A stretch of DNA of 64,000 nt from VGSG01 sp040756375 (lineage in GTDB: Bacteria; Desulfobacterota; Desulfomonilia; Desulfomonilales; Desulfomonilaceae), in contig JBFLZC010000015.1 of NCBI GenBank assembly GCA_040756375.1, positions 1-64,000 of the forward strand, in the 5' to 3' direction. Positions within the stretch are counted from its first letter, which is position 1. Every line of letters begins with the position of its first letter. The notes under the pieces were generated by a model. That model was not told the origin of the DNA and did not search any database. It was given only the letters and a program-made list of their open reading frames with translations. This document shows, piece after piece, positions 25,721 to 33,735 of this stretch. Made by a program: the position numbers and the translations under genes.

Positions 25721-26119
25721 AAAATTGAGAGAAGAAATGGAGCGTTATTTTGATGGCAATTGCTGTCCTGCCTGTTTCCTTATCCTCGACTATCTGACAG
25801 CACCGCGGATCCAGCATCTGGGAACCATATCGGAGCTGCCTGGTCATAACTGATCAGCGCGGGCAAAATTGCGTTCGCGTCGGTCGGAATGGGTGCGTTA
25901 CCCGCGAGAAATTGAAACCGGTTCAAGCTCGGGCAAGACGAAGAGAATGCTAATACTTGGGGGCCCCAGGAACTTCCGCCATCGGCTCGTGAGTAAAATG
26001 CCGCTCCGTGATCGGGATTGGAAGATTGTCTGGAAGCAGGTTTCGATTTTTTTTGAGCAAGGGGGTTGACAACGTACAGTAGTTAGTAGTAGTTACTATT
26101 CCTAGGAAAGACATACGCC
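25721..26119 (+). promoter_or_regulatory. perR upstream region with candidate promoter/operator
   Basis: About 400 bases with no gene seen. TTGACA at 26066-26071 is followed by a TAGTTAGTAGTAGTTACTA stretch (26080-26098) containing the palindrome TAGTTACTA and a direct TAGTTA repeat. This could be the promoter with an autoregulatory Fur/PerR-type operator, but the -10 is unclear, so confidence is low. Confidence 0.4.
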
Positions 26120-26596
26120 ATGAATCAACTTCAACCCCTCAGAATGACCAAGCAGCGCCGCCTCATACTGGAGGAGCTGCTCAAAACAAAGTCGCACCCT
26201 TCAGCGGACGAGGTGTACCGGATGGTGCGCGAGCGGCTGCCCAACATCAGTCTCGGCACTGTGTACCGGAATCTGGAGCTTCTGTCTGAATCAGGTCTTA
26301 TTCTGAAACTGGAGCTCAGCGGGGTGGCAAAGAGGTTTGACGGCACGGTTGAAGACCACTATCACGTTCGATGCGTTCAATGCGGGCAAGTCCGAGACGT
26401 GGAGGTTTCTCCGCTCCCTGAGATCGAGGCCGCGGTGCAGGACGCAAGCGGTTACGAGATCTTCGCTCATCGCCTGGAATTCAGGGGGTTGTGTCCCCTG
26501 TGCCGGAATAGACGTGGAATTGCTGGAACCGAGCCGGACGCGGCTCAATCACATGACGATGATGATACTACAGGCTCAACACGCAGCACCCAATGA
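26120..26596 (+). CDS. perR: Fur-family regulator, PerR type
   Basis: Metal-dependent repressor of 158 aa; PerR proteins sense peroxide through iron-catalysed His oxidation. Residues 5-75 form the winged helix (RMTKQRRLILEEL, then ISLGTVYRNLELLSESGLI). The metal domain has HYHVRCVQCG (His80, His82, Cys85, Cys88) and LCPLC (Cys125, Cys128), giving the structural Zn(Cys)4 site of the PerR group; His26 matches the oxidisable His of Bacillus PerR. A poly-Asp, Thr/Ser-rich tail (about 145-158) is unusual. It heads the oxygen-defence block and probably controls rubrerythrin 80 bases downstream and its own gene. Confidence 0.85.
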   Translation: MNQLQPLRMTKQRRLILEELLKTKSHPSADEVYRMVRERLPNISLGTVYRNLELLSESGLILKLELSGVAKRFDGTVEDHYHVRCVQCGQVRDVEVSPLPEIEAAVQDASGYEIFAHRLEFRGLCPLCRNRRGIAGTEPDAAQSHDDDDTTGSTRSTQ

Positions 26597-26675
26597 GAAA
26601 TATGCGCTCCGGGTTTTGTAAATCTCGACAATAGTACGCGAGACCCGGACGGGGCTGCTTAATCAAGGAGGTCAT

Positions 26676-27251
26676 ATGAAAAGCTTGAAAGGATCGCAGA
26701 CGGAGCAGAATTTGATCACGGCCTTTGCGGGAGAATCGCAGGCCAGGAACCGGTACACGTACTTCGCGTCGAAGGCCAGACAGGAAGGCCTTATCCAAAT
26801 TGCCCAGATTTTCGAGGAGACGGCGAACCAGGAGAAGGAGCACGCGAAGCGCTTCTTTTCGCAGCTCCAAGGTGGAGAGACAATTGTCCAGGCCGCGTTT
26901 CCTGCCGGGATCGTGGGAGGCACAATGGCGAACCTCACTTCGGCAGCGGCGGGAGAGCGGATGGAGTGGAATCAGATTTATCCTGAATTTGCGCGTATCG
27001 CGCGAGAGGAAGGGTTTAGCGAGGCTGCCATAATCTGGGACGCGGTCAGTGTGGCCGAGAAACAGCATGAGAAGCGGTACAGCGGCCTGCTGGCCAATTT
27101 GGAGTCGGGGCGAATGTTCAAGCGTGACACCTCTGTAGTGTGGCGCTGCATAAATTGCGGGTATCTACACGAAGGTTTTGAAGCGCCGCAACAGTGCCCG
27201 GCTTGTGCGCATCCTCAGGGTTATTACGAGCTGCTGGGCGAGAACTGGTAG
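26676..27251 (+). CDS. rbr: Rubrerythrin
   Basis: Cytoplasmic NADH-linked peroxidase of anaerobes, reducing H2O2 at a diiron site with electrons from rubredoxin. The ferritin-like bundle (residues 1-145) carries Glu20, Glu53/His56 (QEKEH), Glu94, Glu97, Glu128 and His131. The C-terminal rubredoxin domain has CINCG (Cys158, Cys161) and CPAC (Cys174, Cys177). Standard length (191 aa). Ribosome site AAGGAGG 5 bases before the ATG. It follows perR by 80 bases and precedes desulfoferrodoxin. Confidence 0.97.
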   Translation: MKSLKGSQTEQNLITAFAGESQARNRYTYFASKARQEGLIQIAQIFEETANQEKEHAKRFFSQLQGGETIVQAAFPAGIVGGTMANLTSAAAGERMEWNQIYPEFARIAREEGFSEAAIIWDAVSVAEKQHEKRYSGLLANLESGRMFKRDTSVVWRCINCGYLHEGFEAPQQCPACAHPQGYYELLGENW

Positions 27252-27322
27252 AGCCGCGACGTGCTCTACGCATCTTCTTGGTAATTCACCCAATTGCTTT
27301 GTTGAGAAAGGGGGATTCCGAA

Positions 27323-27697
27323 ATGACGGAAAATTTGCAGGTCTACAAGTGTGAAATCTGCGGCAACATGGTAGAAATGGTCCATGCCGGCGATGGGGAG
27401 CTTGTTTGCTGCGGACAAGAGATGAAACTCTTGGTCGCGAATACGGTGGACGCGGCCAAAGAAAAGCACGTGCCGGTGAAAGAGAAGGTTTCCGGGGGCT
27501 TGAAGGTCAAGGTCGGCAGCGTTCCTCACCCCATGGAAGAGAAACACTATATTGAATGGGTGGAGATCGTGTCCGACGGGCAGGCCTATCGCCAGTTTCT
27601 GAAGCCCGGCCAAGCCCCTGAAGCGTTTTTTCCCGTGCAAGGTGAGTTTACCGCACGAGAGTTCTGCAATATTCATGGGCTATGGAAGGCTGACTGA
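27323..27697 (+). CDS. dfx: Desulfoferrodoxin (class I superoxide reductase)
   Basis: Reduces superoxide to H2O2 without making O2. The N-terminal desulforedoxin domain has Cys10, Cys13, Cys29 and Cys30 (KCEICG, then VCCG). The C-terminal superoxide-reductase centre has His49 (EKHVP), His69 and His75 (HPMEEKHYIEWVE), Cys115 and His118 (CNIHGLW), the five ligands of the catalytic iron. The nominal frame opens earlier, but the ATG at 27323 follows AAGGGGG and gives the conserved family N-terminus (124 aa). H2O2 produced here would pass to rubrerythrin encoded just upstream. Confidence 0.96.
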   Translation: MTENLQVYKCEICGNMVEMVHAGDGELVCCGQEMKLLVANTVDAAKEKHVPVKEKVSGGLKVKVGSVPHPMEEKHYIEWVEIVSDGQAYRQFLKPGQAPEAFFPVQGEFTAREFCNIHGLWKAD

Positions 27698-27819
27698 TAG
27701 GGGAGAGATCGGGCTTCGCGGGCATGTCGCGATCTCCGCGGCCTCTTGGAGCCCGGTCACCACACCCCCACGGTCGCGCGTCGAATGAAGACCTGAAACA
27801 GAAAGCGAGGTCAGGGCGA

Positions 27820-28029
27820 ATGGCTCGTCTCGAAGAGATGTGGCAATGCCAGACGGTTAACTGCGGCTACATCTACAATCCTGACAAGGGGGACCGCAAG
27901 GGCAAGATACCCAAAGACACCCGGTTTGAGGATTTGCCTGGCGGCTGGAAGTGCCCCATATGCGGCGCGACCAAGAAAATGTTCAAACCGCTTGCAGGGC
28001 CCGACTCCGTGAGGGAGGCTACAGCGTAA
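27820..28029 (+). CDS. Rubredoxin variant with a CX4C first motif
   Basis: Small (69 aa) electron carrier. The second iron-binding motif is normal (Cys45-PI-Cys48, WKCPICGA), as are GYIYNPDKGD and the FEDLPGGW loop. The first motif is Cys10-QTVN-Cys15, four residues between the cysteines in place of two. CX4C rubredoxins are known from some Desulfovibrio (Rd2-type), so this is probably a genuine redox variant. ATG at 27820 with GAGG 9 bases upstream; an in-frame ATG at 27838 would be too close to Cys10. Likely donor to rubrerythrin or desulfoferrodoxin. Confidence 0.88.
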   Translation: MARLEEMWQCQTVNCGYIYNPDKGDRKGKIPKDTRFEDLPGGWKCPICGATKKMFKPLAGPDSVREATA

Positions 28030-28088
28030 AGGGCCAATCGCTTTCGCCGCGGAGACACTCCCCGATCCCGTCGAGGAGGTGAGATCGC

Positions 28089-28652
28089 ATGAACAGATCC
28101 ATAACTCGGGCATTTGTTGTGGCTATGGTTGTCCTCGTCGTGGCCGCCCCCGCGCGGGGCGCGGATCCGATCACGGTTATGGGAGAGCCGCTGTCACGAT
28201 TGGAGTTCGCTATCCCTGAGGATGCCGCGGATAAGGCTTACCTGGGGCTTTCGGGCGCAGGTGTGTTCCGGCTCCCGCAAGTGAAAGCGGAAGTCATCAT
28301 TATAGAGGTCTTCAGCATGTACTGCCCGTATTGTCAGAGAGAGGCCGAGCATGTGAACAGCCTCTTCGCGAAGATACGGGACCATCAAGCCCTCAAAGGC
28401 CGGGTCAAGCTCATCGGAATCGGGGCCGGCAATACGCCGTACGAAGTGGAGCTGTTCAGGAAGAAGTTCAGTGTTCCCTTTCCCATGGTGAGTGACCATC
28501 AGATGACGATACAGAGCACGGCCGACGAAAAATTCCGTACGCCCACCTTTATTGTGGTGAAACCCGAGGGCGGTTCCGGATTGAAGATAATGTACACTCA
28601 TGTGGGCAAGCTGGGAGAGCTGGACGAGTTCCTGAAGAAGATTCTGTTCTAG
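28089..28652 (+). CDS. Exported thioredoxin-like protein
   Basis: 187 aa with a signal peptide (FVVAMVVLVVAAPARGA, cleavage about residue 25). The mature domain is thioredoxin-like: IIIEVFSMYCPYCQREAEHV holds the redox-active CPYC, followed by LIGIGAGNTPYEVELFRKKF and a cis-Pro segment RTPTFIVV. It resembles TlpA/ResA-type thiol reductases but has an N-terminal extension before the fold (PEDAADKAYLGLSGAGVFRL). GAGGTG ribosome site upstream. The stop overlaps the first possible start of the next, also exported, peroxiredoxin gene, so the two proteins probably work as a pair outside the cytoplasm. Confidence 0.82.
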   Translation: MNRSITRAFVVAMVVLVVAAPARGADPITVMGEPLSRLEFAIPEDAADKAYLGLSGAGVFRLPQVKAEVIIIEVFSMYCPYCQREAEHVNSLFAKIRDHQALKGRVKLIGIGAGNTPYEVELFRKKFSVPFPMVSDHQMTIQSTADEKFRTPTFIVVKPEGGSGLKIMYTHVGKLGELDEFLKKILF

Positions 28653-28705
28653 TGCACTGGGGGTATGGTTTGAGAGGGAAGATCTTCGAGAGGCGGGTGC
28701 GCGCC

Positions 28706-29302
28706 ATGAGGCTGGGCCTATCAGTGGTGATCGGAATTATAGCGGTGGGATTGTTCCTTTGCACCACCTCCGAGGGACGGGAGGTCCCGGGCGAAAGCAT
28801 GTACAAGACTGGGCCACTCAAGCCTAGAGATAGTGAAGCCACCATCAAGGTGGGGGATAAGGCCCCGGAATTCACATTACCGGCGGTGTCGGGCGAGAAA
28901 GTCTCACTGAGCCACTACCGTGGCAAAAAGAACGTAGCGATCTCGTTCGTGCCCGCGGCGTGGACGCCGGTTTGTTCTCAGCAGTGGCCCGGTTACAACA
29001 TTGCGCAGGAGTTGTTTGAGAAGAACAATACGGTATTGCTCGGTATCTCTGTAGACAATATTCCAACGCTGTATGCCTGGACCAAAGAGATGGGGAAGCT
29101 CTGGTTCCCTGTCTTGGCTGATTTCTGGCCTCACGGAGCGGTTGCCCGTTCGTATGGCGTGCTCCGTTCCGACGGCGTAGCGGAACGTGCGGTGTTCGTG
29201 ATAGACAAGGACGGGGTCGTCCGTTACGTCGATATCCACGACATCAACCAAATGCCGCGATTGGAAGAATTGATGCGAGTGTTGGAGCAGCTTCCCAAGT
29301 AA
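28706..29302 (+). CDS. Exported peroxiredoxin (AhpC/TSA family)
   Basis: Thiol peroxidase with an N-terminal signal or anchor segment (RLGLSVVIGIIAVGLFLC). The peroxidatic cysteine lies in FVPAAWTPVCSQQWPGY. The fold continues with KVGDKAPEFTLPAVSGEKV before it and GISVDNIPTLYAW, FPVLADFWPHG and AVFVIDKDGVVRYVDIHD after it. I see no resolving Cys in the mature part, so it is probably 1-Cys and needs an external reductant such as the CPYC protein next door. A GTG at 28652 is in frame, but the ATG at 28706 gives a normal signal peptide. Confidence 0.83.
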   Translation: MRLGLSVVIGIIAVGLFLCTTSEGREVPGESMYKTGPLKPRDSEATIKVGDKAPEFTLPAVSGEKVSLSHYRGKKNVAISFVPAAWTPVCSQQWPGYNIAQELFEKNNTVLLGISVDNIPTLYAWTKEMGKLWFPVLADFWPHGAVARSYGVLRSDGVAERAVFVIDKDGVVRYVDIHDINQMPRLEELMRVLEQLPK

Positions 29303-29352
29303 CCTCATTACGCGGATTCTTGGTCGGGCTCATTTTCAGGGGGTGGGGCGCC

Positions 29353-30873
29353 ATGAAATATTTCCCCGCTAAACTGGTGGCAATCGTAGTGTGCGTGGCG
29401 CCGATTTGCGTAGTGGGACTTGCAGCGGGCGCTGACGAAGCGCCAATAAGCTCAGCTTCCGACGATTGCATCGCGTGTCATGCCAGCACTCATCCGGGAA
29501 TCGTGGCTGATTGGAAGCGCAGCCTCCATTCACGGGTCACGCCGGCTCAGGCGATGAAAAAGCCTAAGCTCCAGCGCCGCGTTTCTTCGGAGAATGTGCC
29601 CGAAAACCTTGCCATTGTGGTGGTGGGCTGCGCGGAATGCCACACCATGCGAGCGGAAAGCCACAAAGATACCTTCGAGCATGGGGACCAGAAGGTCCAC
29701 ATCGTGGTTTCTCCTAGTGACTGCGCTGTCTGTCACCGCGAAGAGGCTTCTCAGTTCGAAAAGAACCTGATGTCTTTCGCGCGAAAGAATCTCGTGCAAA
29801 ACAAGCTGTATGAGACCCTGGTGAAATCAGTGAACGGTATCCAGACCCTACAGGGCATGAAAACCACCATCTCTGACCCGGATCCTGAGACCAATGCCGA
29901 TTCGTGCTATCACTGCCACGGAACCGAAGTTCAGGTTAAGGGCAAGGTGACCAGAGACACGGACGCGGGTGAGATGGAGTTCCCTGTCCTTGAGGGCTGG
30001 CCGAACTCGGGCGTGGGTCGATTCAATCCCGACGGAAGCAAGGGTTCATGCTCGGCTTGTCACAGCAGGCATCAGTTTGCCATTCAGGCGGCGAGGCAGC
30101 CTTACACCTGCTCCCAGTGCCATAAGGGGCCTGATGTGCCCGCATATCCCGCGTTCGACGTGAGCAAGCACGGTAACCTCGCGGCAGCCCTCAAGGGTGA
30201 ATGGAAACTCACCGAGGTGCCGTGGACCGTGGGCAAGGACTTCTCAGCTCCCACCTGCGCGGTTTGCCACGTGAGCTTGCTGGTGAACGCGGAAGGCGAG
30301 ACCGTGGCCAAGCGTACTCACCAGATGAGCGATCGTCTCCCGTGGCGCATTCTGGGCCTGATTTATGCGCATCCCCATCCTCAGTCGCCGGACACTTCCA
30401 TCATCGTCAACAAGGATGGGATCCAACTCCCGACCACTTTCACCAATGAACGCGCGTCGCAGTACCTGATTGACCAGGATGAGATGACCAAACGCCGCGA
30501 GACTCTGCATAAGGTCTGCACGTCCTGTCACACTTCAGAATGGGTGAAGGGTCACTGGAAGCGTCTGGAGAACACTATTGAGACTTCGAATCAGATGACC
30601 CTGACAGCGACAAAGATTATGCTCCAGGCCTGGGAAAAGGGAGTGGCCCAGCGAGAAAACCTGTTCGACGAAGCGATAGAGAAGCAGTGGGTCCAGCAGT
30701 GGCTCTTCTATGCGAATTCGACGAGGTTTGCTTCGGCCATGATGGGAGCCGATTACGGCGTCTTTGCACACGGACGCTGGTACATGGCGAAGAACATCCA
30801 AGACATACTGGACAAGCTCAAATTGCTGCTGAACATGCCTCGCTCGGCGAAAGATTCGCCCGCGAAGAAATAG
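29353..30873 (+). CDS. Octaheme cytochrome c, hydroxylamine-oxidoreductase-like
   Basis: Exported multiheme protein (506 aa; signal peptide about residues 1-30) with eight CxxCH motifs at residues 39, 93, 124, 185, 233, 253, 302 and 389. Heme spacing, and a C-terminal helical region after the last heme with TRFASAMMGADYGVFAHGRW, resemble the HAO family of octaheme cytochromes. Members either oxidise hydroxylamine/hydrazine or reduce nitrite, NO or hydroxylamine. With no ammonia-oxidation genes and a reductive neighbourhood, a reductive detoxifying role is more likely. Whether the crosslinking Tyr of oxidative HAO is present cannot be judged without alignment. The ATG at 29353 is preferred to an upstream start. 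Confidence 0.82.
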   Translation: MKYFPAKLVAIVVCVAPICVVGLAAGADEAPISSASDDCIACHASTHPGIVADWKRSLHSRVTPAQAMKKPKLQRRVSSENVPENLAIVVVGCAECHTMRAESHKDTFEHGDQKVHIVVSPSDCAVCHREEASQFEKNLMSFARKNLVQNKLYETLVKSVNGIQTLQGMKTTISDPDPETNADSCYHCHGTEVQVKGKVTRDTDAGEMEFPVLEGWPNSGVGRFNPDGSKGSCSACHSRHQFAIQAARQPYTCSQCHKGPDVPAYPAFDVSKHGNLAAALKGEWKLTEVPWTVGKDFSAPTCAVCHVSLLVNAEGETVAKRTHQMSDRLPWRILGLIYAHPHPQSPDTSIIVNKDGIQLPTTFTNERASQYLIDQDEMTKRRETLHKVCTSCHTSEWVKGHWKRLENTIETSNQMTLTATKIMLQAWEKGVAQRENLFDEAIEKQWVQQWLFYANSTRFASAMMGADYGVFAHGRWYMAKNIQDILDKLKLLLNMPRSAKDSPAKK

Positions 30874-30894
30874 GCCGGCAAGGAGAACCGATTC

Positions 30895-31071
30895 ATGGAA
30901 AAGATAACCTGGAAGTGTTCCTCATGCGGATACACCTTTGAGAAGGAAGCCGGACAGGCTCCGCCCGACGCCTGCCCTGGGTGCAAGGAAAAGTGCGAAT
31001 TTCTCAACGTGAGCTGCTACGTGCCCGAGTGTGGCGCCACTGGGCAAGATCCCCGACTCGGGGGCAAATGA
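30895..31071 (+). CDS. 58-aa rubredoxin-like zinc-ribbon protein
   Basis: Very small protein (58 aa) starting at ATG 30895 with AAGGAG 9 bases upstream. It begins KITWKCSSCGYTFEKEAG, continues with PDACPGCKEKC, and ends with VSCYVPECGATGQDPRLGG. Seven cysteines fall in CxxC, CxxCxxxC, and CxxxxxC patterns. The first two knuckles look like the rubredoxin domain of rubrerythrin; the tail C-Y-x-P-E-C-G is a recurrent feature of a small family in strict anaerobes. Likely an iron or zinc electron-transfer partner of the neighbouring cytochrome or flavoproteins. Confidence 0.8.
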   Translation: MEKITWKCSSCGYTFEKEAGQAPPDACPGCKEKCEFLNVSCYVPECGATGQDPRLGGK

Positions 31072-31125
31072 GCCTCGCCTTTCACGGCGTTGTTCCATTT
31101 TGAAGACTTGGGACGGCTTTGTGCT

Positions 31126-31737
31126 ATGAAAGTCCTTGGCATTTACGGAAGCCCTCGGAAGGGCGGGAACACGGATAGGCTGCTGGAGGAAGCCCTCAAG
31201 GGAGCGCAATCCCCGGGAGCGGAGGTCTCCATCATTCGTCCGTGCGACTTGAAGATTGCGGGTTGTATTGAGTGCGGGGGCTGTGACGAGACCGGCAAAT
31301 GCGTGGTCGAAGACGACATGCAGGGGGTCTATCCTCAACTGTTGGGCGCAGAGATCATCATTCTTGCTGCGCCGATGTTTTTCTATGGTATTCCGGCTCA
31401 AGCAAAGGCGCTGATCGATCGCTGCCAGGCCATGTGGTGCCGAAGAAGGCTCAACAAGACCCCTGAGCGGATGAGGCAATACGACGGAGGTCAAGGCTAC
31501 CTTATTGCAGCGGGCGCGACCAAAGGCGCGAACCTCTTCGAAGGCGCAAAGATGACGGCCAAGTATTTCTTTGACGCGCTGGATATGAGCTTTGAAGGTG
31601 GCGTGTACGTGAAGGCAGTAGAGGAAAGGGGCGCGGTGGAAAAGCGCTCTGATGTGTTACAGGAAGCGTTTGAGCTTGGCCGAAAGGCTGTAGAAGACGC
31701 TCGTTCACGCGCGGCCGAGGCGAAGAAGAGGAGCTGA
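31126..31737 (+). CDS. NADPH-dependent FMN reductase / iron-sulfur flavoprotein family
   Basis: Flavodoxin-fold protein of 203 aa. Phosphate-binding loop LGIYGSPRKGGNTDRLL at the N-terminus and the cysteine motif GCIECGGCDETGKCVVEDDM (CxxCxxC...C) are like those in iron-sulfur flavoproteins of methanogens and clostridia, which reduce O2 or H2O2. ILAAPMFFYGIPAQAKALIDR is the conserved core. The ATG at 31126 gives the standard N-terminus. Three bases separate it from the flavodoxin gene, so the two are cotranscribed. Function in O2 or peroxide reduction is inferred from family and neighbours. Confidence 0.86.
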   Translation: MKVLGIYGSPRKGGNTDRLLEEALKGAQSPGAEVSIIRPCDLKIAGCIECGGCDETGKCVVEDDMQGVYPQLLGAEIIILAAPMFFYGIPAQAKALIDRCQAMWCRRRLNKTPERMRQYDGGQGYLIAAGATKGANLFEGAKMTAKYFFDALDMSFEGGVYVKAVEERGAVEKRSDVLQEAFELGRKAVEDARSRAAEAKKRS

Positions 31738-31740
31738 TAC

Positions 31741-32181
31741 ATGCCCAGGGCCCTGATCGTGTACGTGACCAGATCGGGACAGACGCAAAGCATAGCGCAA
31801 TATATTGCGGAAGGGATACGATTTGCCGGGTGCGATGCCGTCCTCATGAATGCGGCGCAAATCCAAAAAGAGGATCAACTTGAAGGCTATGATGCGTACG
31901 TGTTCGGGTCTCCCACCTATCACGGCGACATGGTTCCGGGGATGAAAAACCTCCTCTTTATCGCTTCCAAGGCCAACCTTGCGGGAAAGGTGGGCGGCGC
32001 GTTTGGAGCATTCGGCTGGAGCGGTGAAGCGGTGGACCGAATTTACGACACCATGCAGAACATCTTTCAAATGAACATGGTTGGAGCCCCGCTCAGGCTG
32101 AAGTCAGCATCCATGCAGGGCGGCGCGCAAATGGCTCAGGACTATGGCCGTGAATTGGGCAAGCGAATGACCGGTACGTAG
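31741..32181 (+). CDS. Flavodoxin-like protein
   Basis: Flavodoxin-fold FMN protein of 146 aa. It has the phosphate loop VTRSGQTQSIAQYIAEGI, VFGSPTYHGDMVPGMKNLL and GAFGAFGWSGEAVDRI, the last being very close to the flavodoxin domain of flavodiiron proteins (compare GAAFGSYGWSGEAVKLI in the gene at 32488). It could be a stand-alone electron carrier, or derived from an FprA C-terminal domain by duplication. Starts three bases after the preceding gene. Confidence 0.86.
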   Translation: MPRALIVYVTRSGQTQSIAQYIAEGIRFAGCDAVLMNAAQIQKEDQLEGYDAYVFGSPTYHGDMVPGMKNLLFIASKANLAGKVGGAFGAFGWSGEAVDRIYDTMQNIFQMNMVGAPLRLKSASMQGGAQMAQDYGRELGKRMTGT

Positions 32182-32266
32182 TTCGCGTGCGAGAAACACG
32201 AGGTATTGTTCAACATTGTCGGGCCTTGGGTCCGGTGTAATTCTAGGGGAAAGAGAGGAAAGAACC

Positions 32267-32425
32267 ATGCAGAGGTATGTTTGTGGGGTGTGTGGTTATG
32301 TGTACGATCCCGCGGTGGGTGATCCGGAGAATGGCGTAGATGCCGGCACCCCGTTCGACAAGCTCCCGGATGACTGGGTATGCCCGGTCTGCGGAGCTGA
32401 TAAGGACGCGTTTGCTCCCGAATAA
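32267..32425 (+). CDS. rub: Rubredoxin
   Basis: Canonical 52-aa rubredoxin: Cys6-GV-Cys9 (YVCGVCGYVYDP) and Cys39-PV-Cys42 (WVCPVCGADK), with GVDAGTPFDKLPDDW between them. One iron in a Cys4 site. GAGAGGAAAG upstream of the ATG at 32267. It precedes the flavodiiron protein gene by 62 bases, the usual pairing in which rubredoxin donates electrons to the flavodiiron oxygen reductase. Confidence 0.96.
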   Translation: MQRYVCGVCGYVYDPAVGDPENGVDAGTPFDKLPDDWVCPVCGADKDAFAPE

Positions 32426-32487
32426 GAGGAGGCGGAGCGTGCGGCCTCAGGCAGTGAGGTCATGAAAAATCCAAACGGAGGATTAAT

Positions 32488-33684
32488 TTGCGAGCCATCG
32501 TGGAGCTAAAAGAAGGCATTCACTGGGTCGGCGCAGTGGACTGGAAGGTCCGCGATTTTCACGGATATTCCACTCCCAAAGGCACCACCTACAATGCCTA
32601 TCTCGTTCTTGACGAGAAAATAACCTTGTTCGACACGGTGAAGGGCAGCCTTCAAAGCGATTTGATTCACAACATATACAAGTTGGTGGATCCTTCCAAA
32701 ATCGATTACCTGGTCATTAACCACGTGGAGCCGGATCACTCGGGCAGCATCCGCAATCTGGTGGAGCGAGCGCGGCCGGAAAAGATCTTTTGTTCCACAA
32801 GGGGCAAAAAAGCGCTCTTGCAGCATTTCCACCAGGAAGATTGGCCGTATGAGGTGGTCGAGACAGGCCAGGAAATTAGCCTGGGCAAGCGAACCGTCCA
32901 GTTCATGGAAACGAGAATGGTCCACTGGCCGGACAGCATGTTCTCGTACCTGAAAGAGGATGCGGTTTTGATTTCCAGCGATGCCTTCGGGCAGCACTGG
33001 GCCACGTCCGAGCGGTTCAATGACGAGGTGGATCATGCAGAACTGATATCTCACGCCACCAAGTATTTTGCCAACATCCTGCTCCCCTATGCGCCGCTCG
33101 TGCGCAAGTTGATAGCCCAAGTGGGCGAGCTGGGGCTGAAGATCGACATGATTGCCCCGGATCACGGCCTGATTTGGCGTGACAACCCGCTGCAAATTGT
33201 CGCGGCGTACGACGAATGGGCCAAGCAAGAGCCCAAGGAAAAGGCACTCATCATCTATGACACGATGTGGCACAGCACGGAGACTATGGCGAAAGCGATT
33301 TCCGACGGGCTTGCGGAAAACAAAGTGAGCTTCAAGCTGATGGATCTTTCGGTGACCCATCGCAGTGACGTGATCACGGAGATCCTGGACGCCAGAGCTG
33401 TGATAATTGGATCATCTACGCTCAACAACAATATGTTACCTCGTGTTGCGGACATGCTCTGCTACATGAAGGGGCTCCGTCCCCAAAACAAGATTGGAGC
33501 GGCATTCGGCTCGTACGGATGGAGCGGCGAGGCGGTCAAGTTGATCACCAAAGAGCTGGAGGAGATGAAGGTCGAAGTCGTACATCCAGGGGTTCGGCTG
33601 CCGTACGTGCCGACCCACGATGGGCTGCGAGAGTGCGTGGAACTTGGTAGGCAGATTGCCAAGGCAATCAGGGGGGCGGCTTAA
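32488..33684 (+). CDS. fprA: Flavodiiron protein (rubredoxin:oxygen oxidoreductase, class A)
   Basis: Reduces O2 to water and/or NO to N2O. The metallo-beta-lactamase-like domain (1-250) has all six diiron ligands: His79, Glu81, Asp83 (NHVEPDHS), His146, Asp165 and His226 (APDHGLIW). The flavodoxin domain (about 252-398) has IIYDTMWHSTETMAKAI and SYGWSGEAVKLI. Length 398 aa, with no extra rubredoxin domain, hence class A. TTG start at 32488 with ACGGAGGAT upstream. Electrons probably come from the rubredoxin encoded just before it. Confidence 0.95.
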   Translation: MRAIVELKEGIHWVGAVDWKVRDFHGYSTPKGTTYNAYLVLDEKITLFDTVKGSLQSDLIHNIYKLVDPSKIDYLVINHVEPDHSGSIRNLVERARPEKIFCSTRGKKALLQHFHQEDWPYEVVETGQEISLGKRTVQFMETRMVHWPDSMFSYLKEDAVLISSDAFGQHWATSERFNDEVDHAELISHATKYFANILLPYAPLVRKLIAQVGELGLKIDMIAPDHGLIWRDNPLQIVAAYDEWAKQEPKEKALIIYDTMWHSTETMAKAISDGLAENKVSFKLMDLSVTHRSDVITEILDARAVIIGSSTLNNNMLPRVADMLCYMKGLRPQNKIGAAFGSYGWSGEAVKLITKELEEMKVEVVHPGVRLPYVPTHDGLRECVELGRQIAKAIRGAA

Positions 33685-33735
33685 CGGCCTTGGGCCCGTA
33701 GACTCCTCCTTCGAGACCGTGTTTGAGGCGCCAAA

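Noticed and set aside
32506..33360. 284-aa frame antisense to the flavodiiron protein gene
   Set aside because: Mirror frame of a gene with all catalytic ligands visible; composition is typical of antisense translation.
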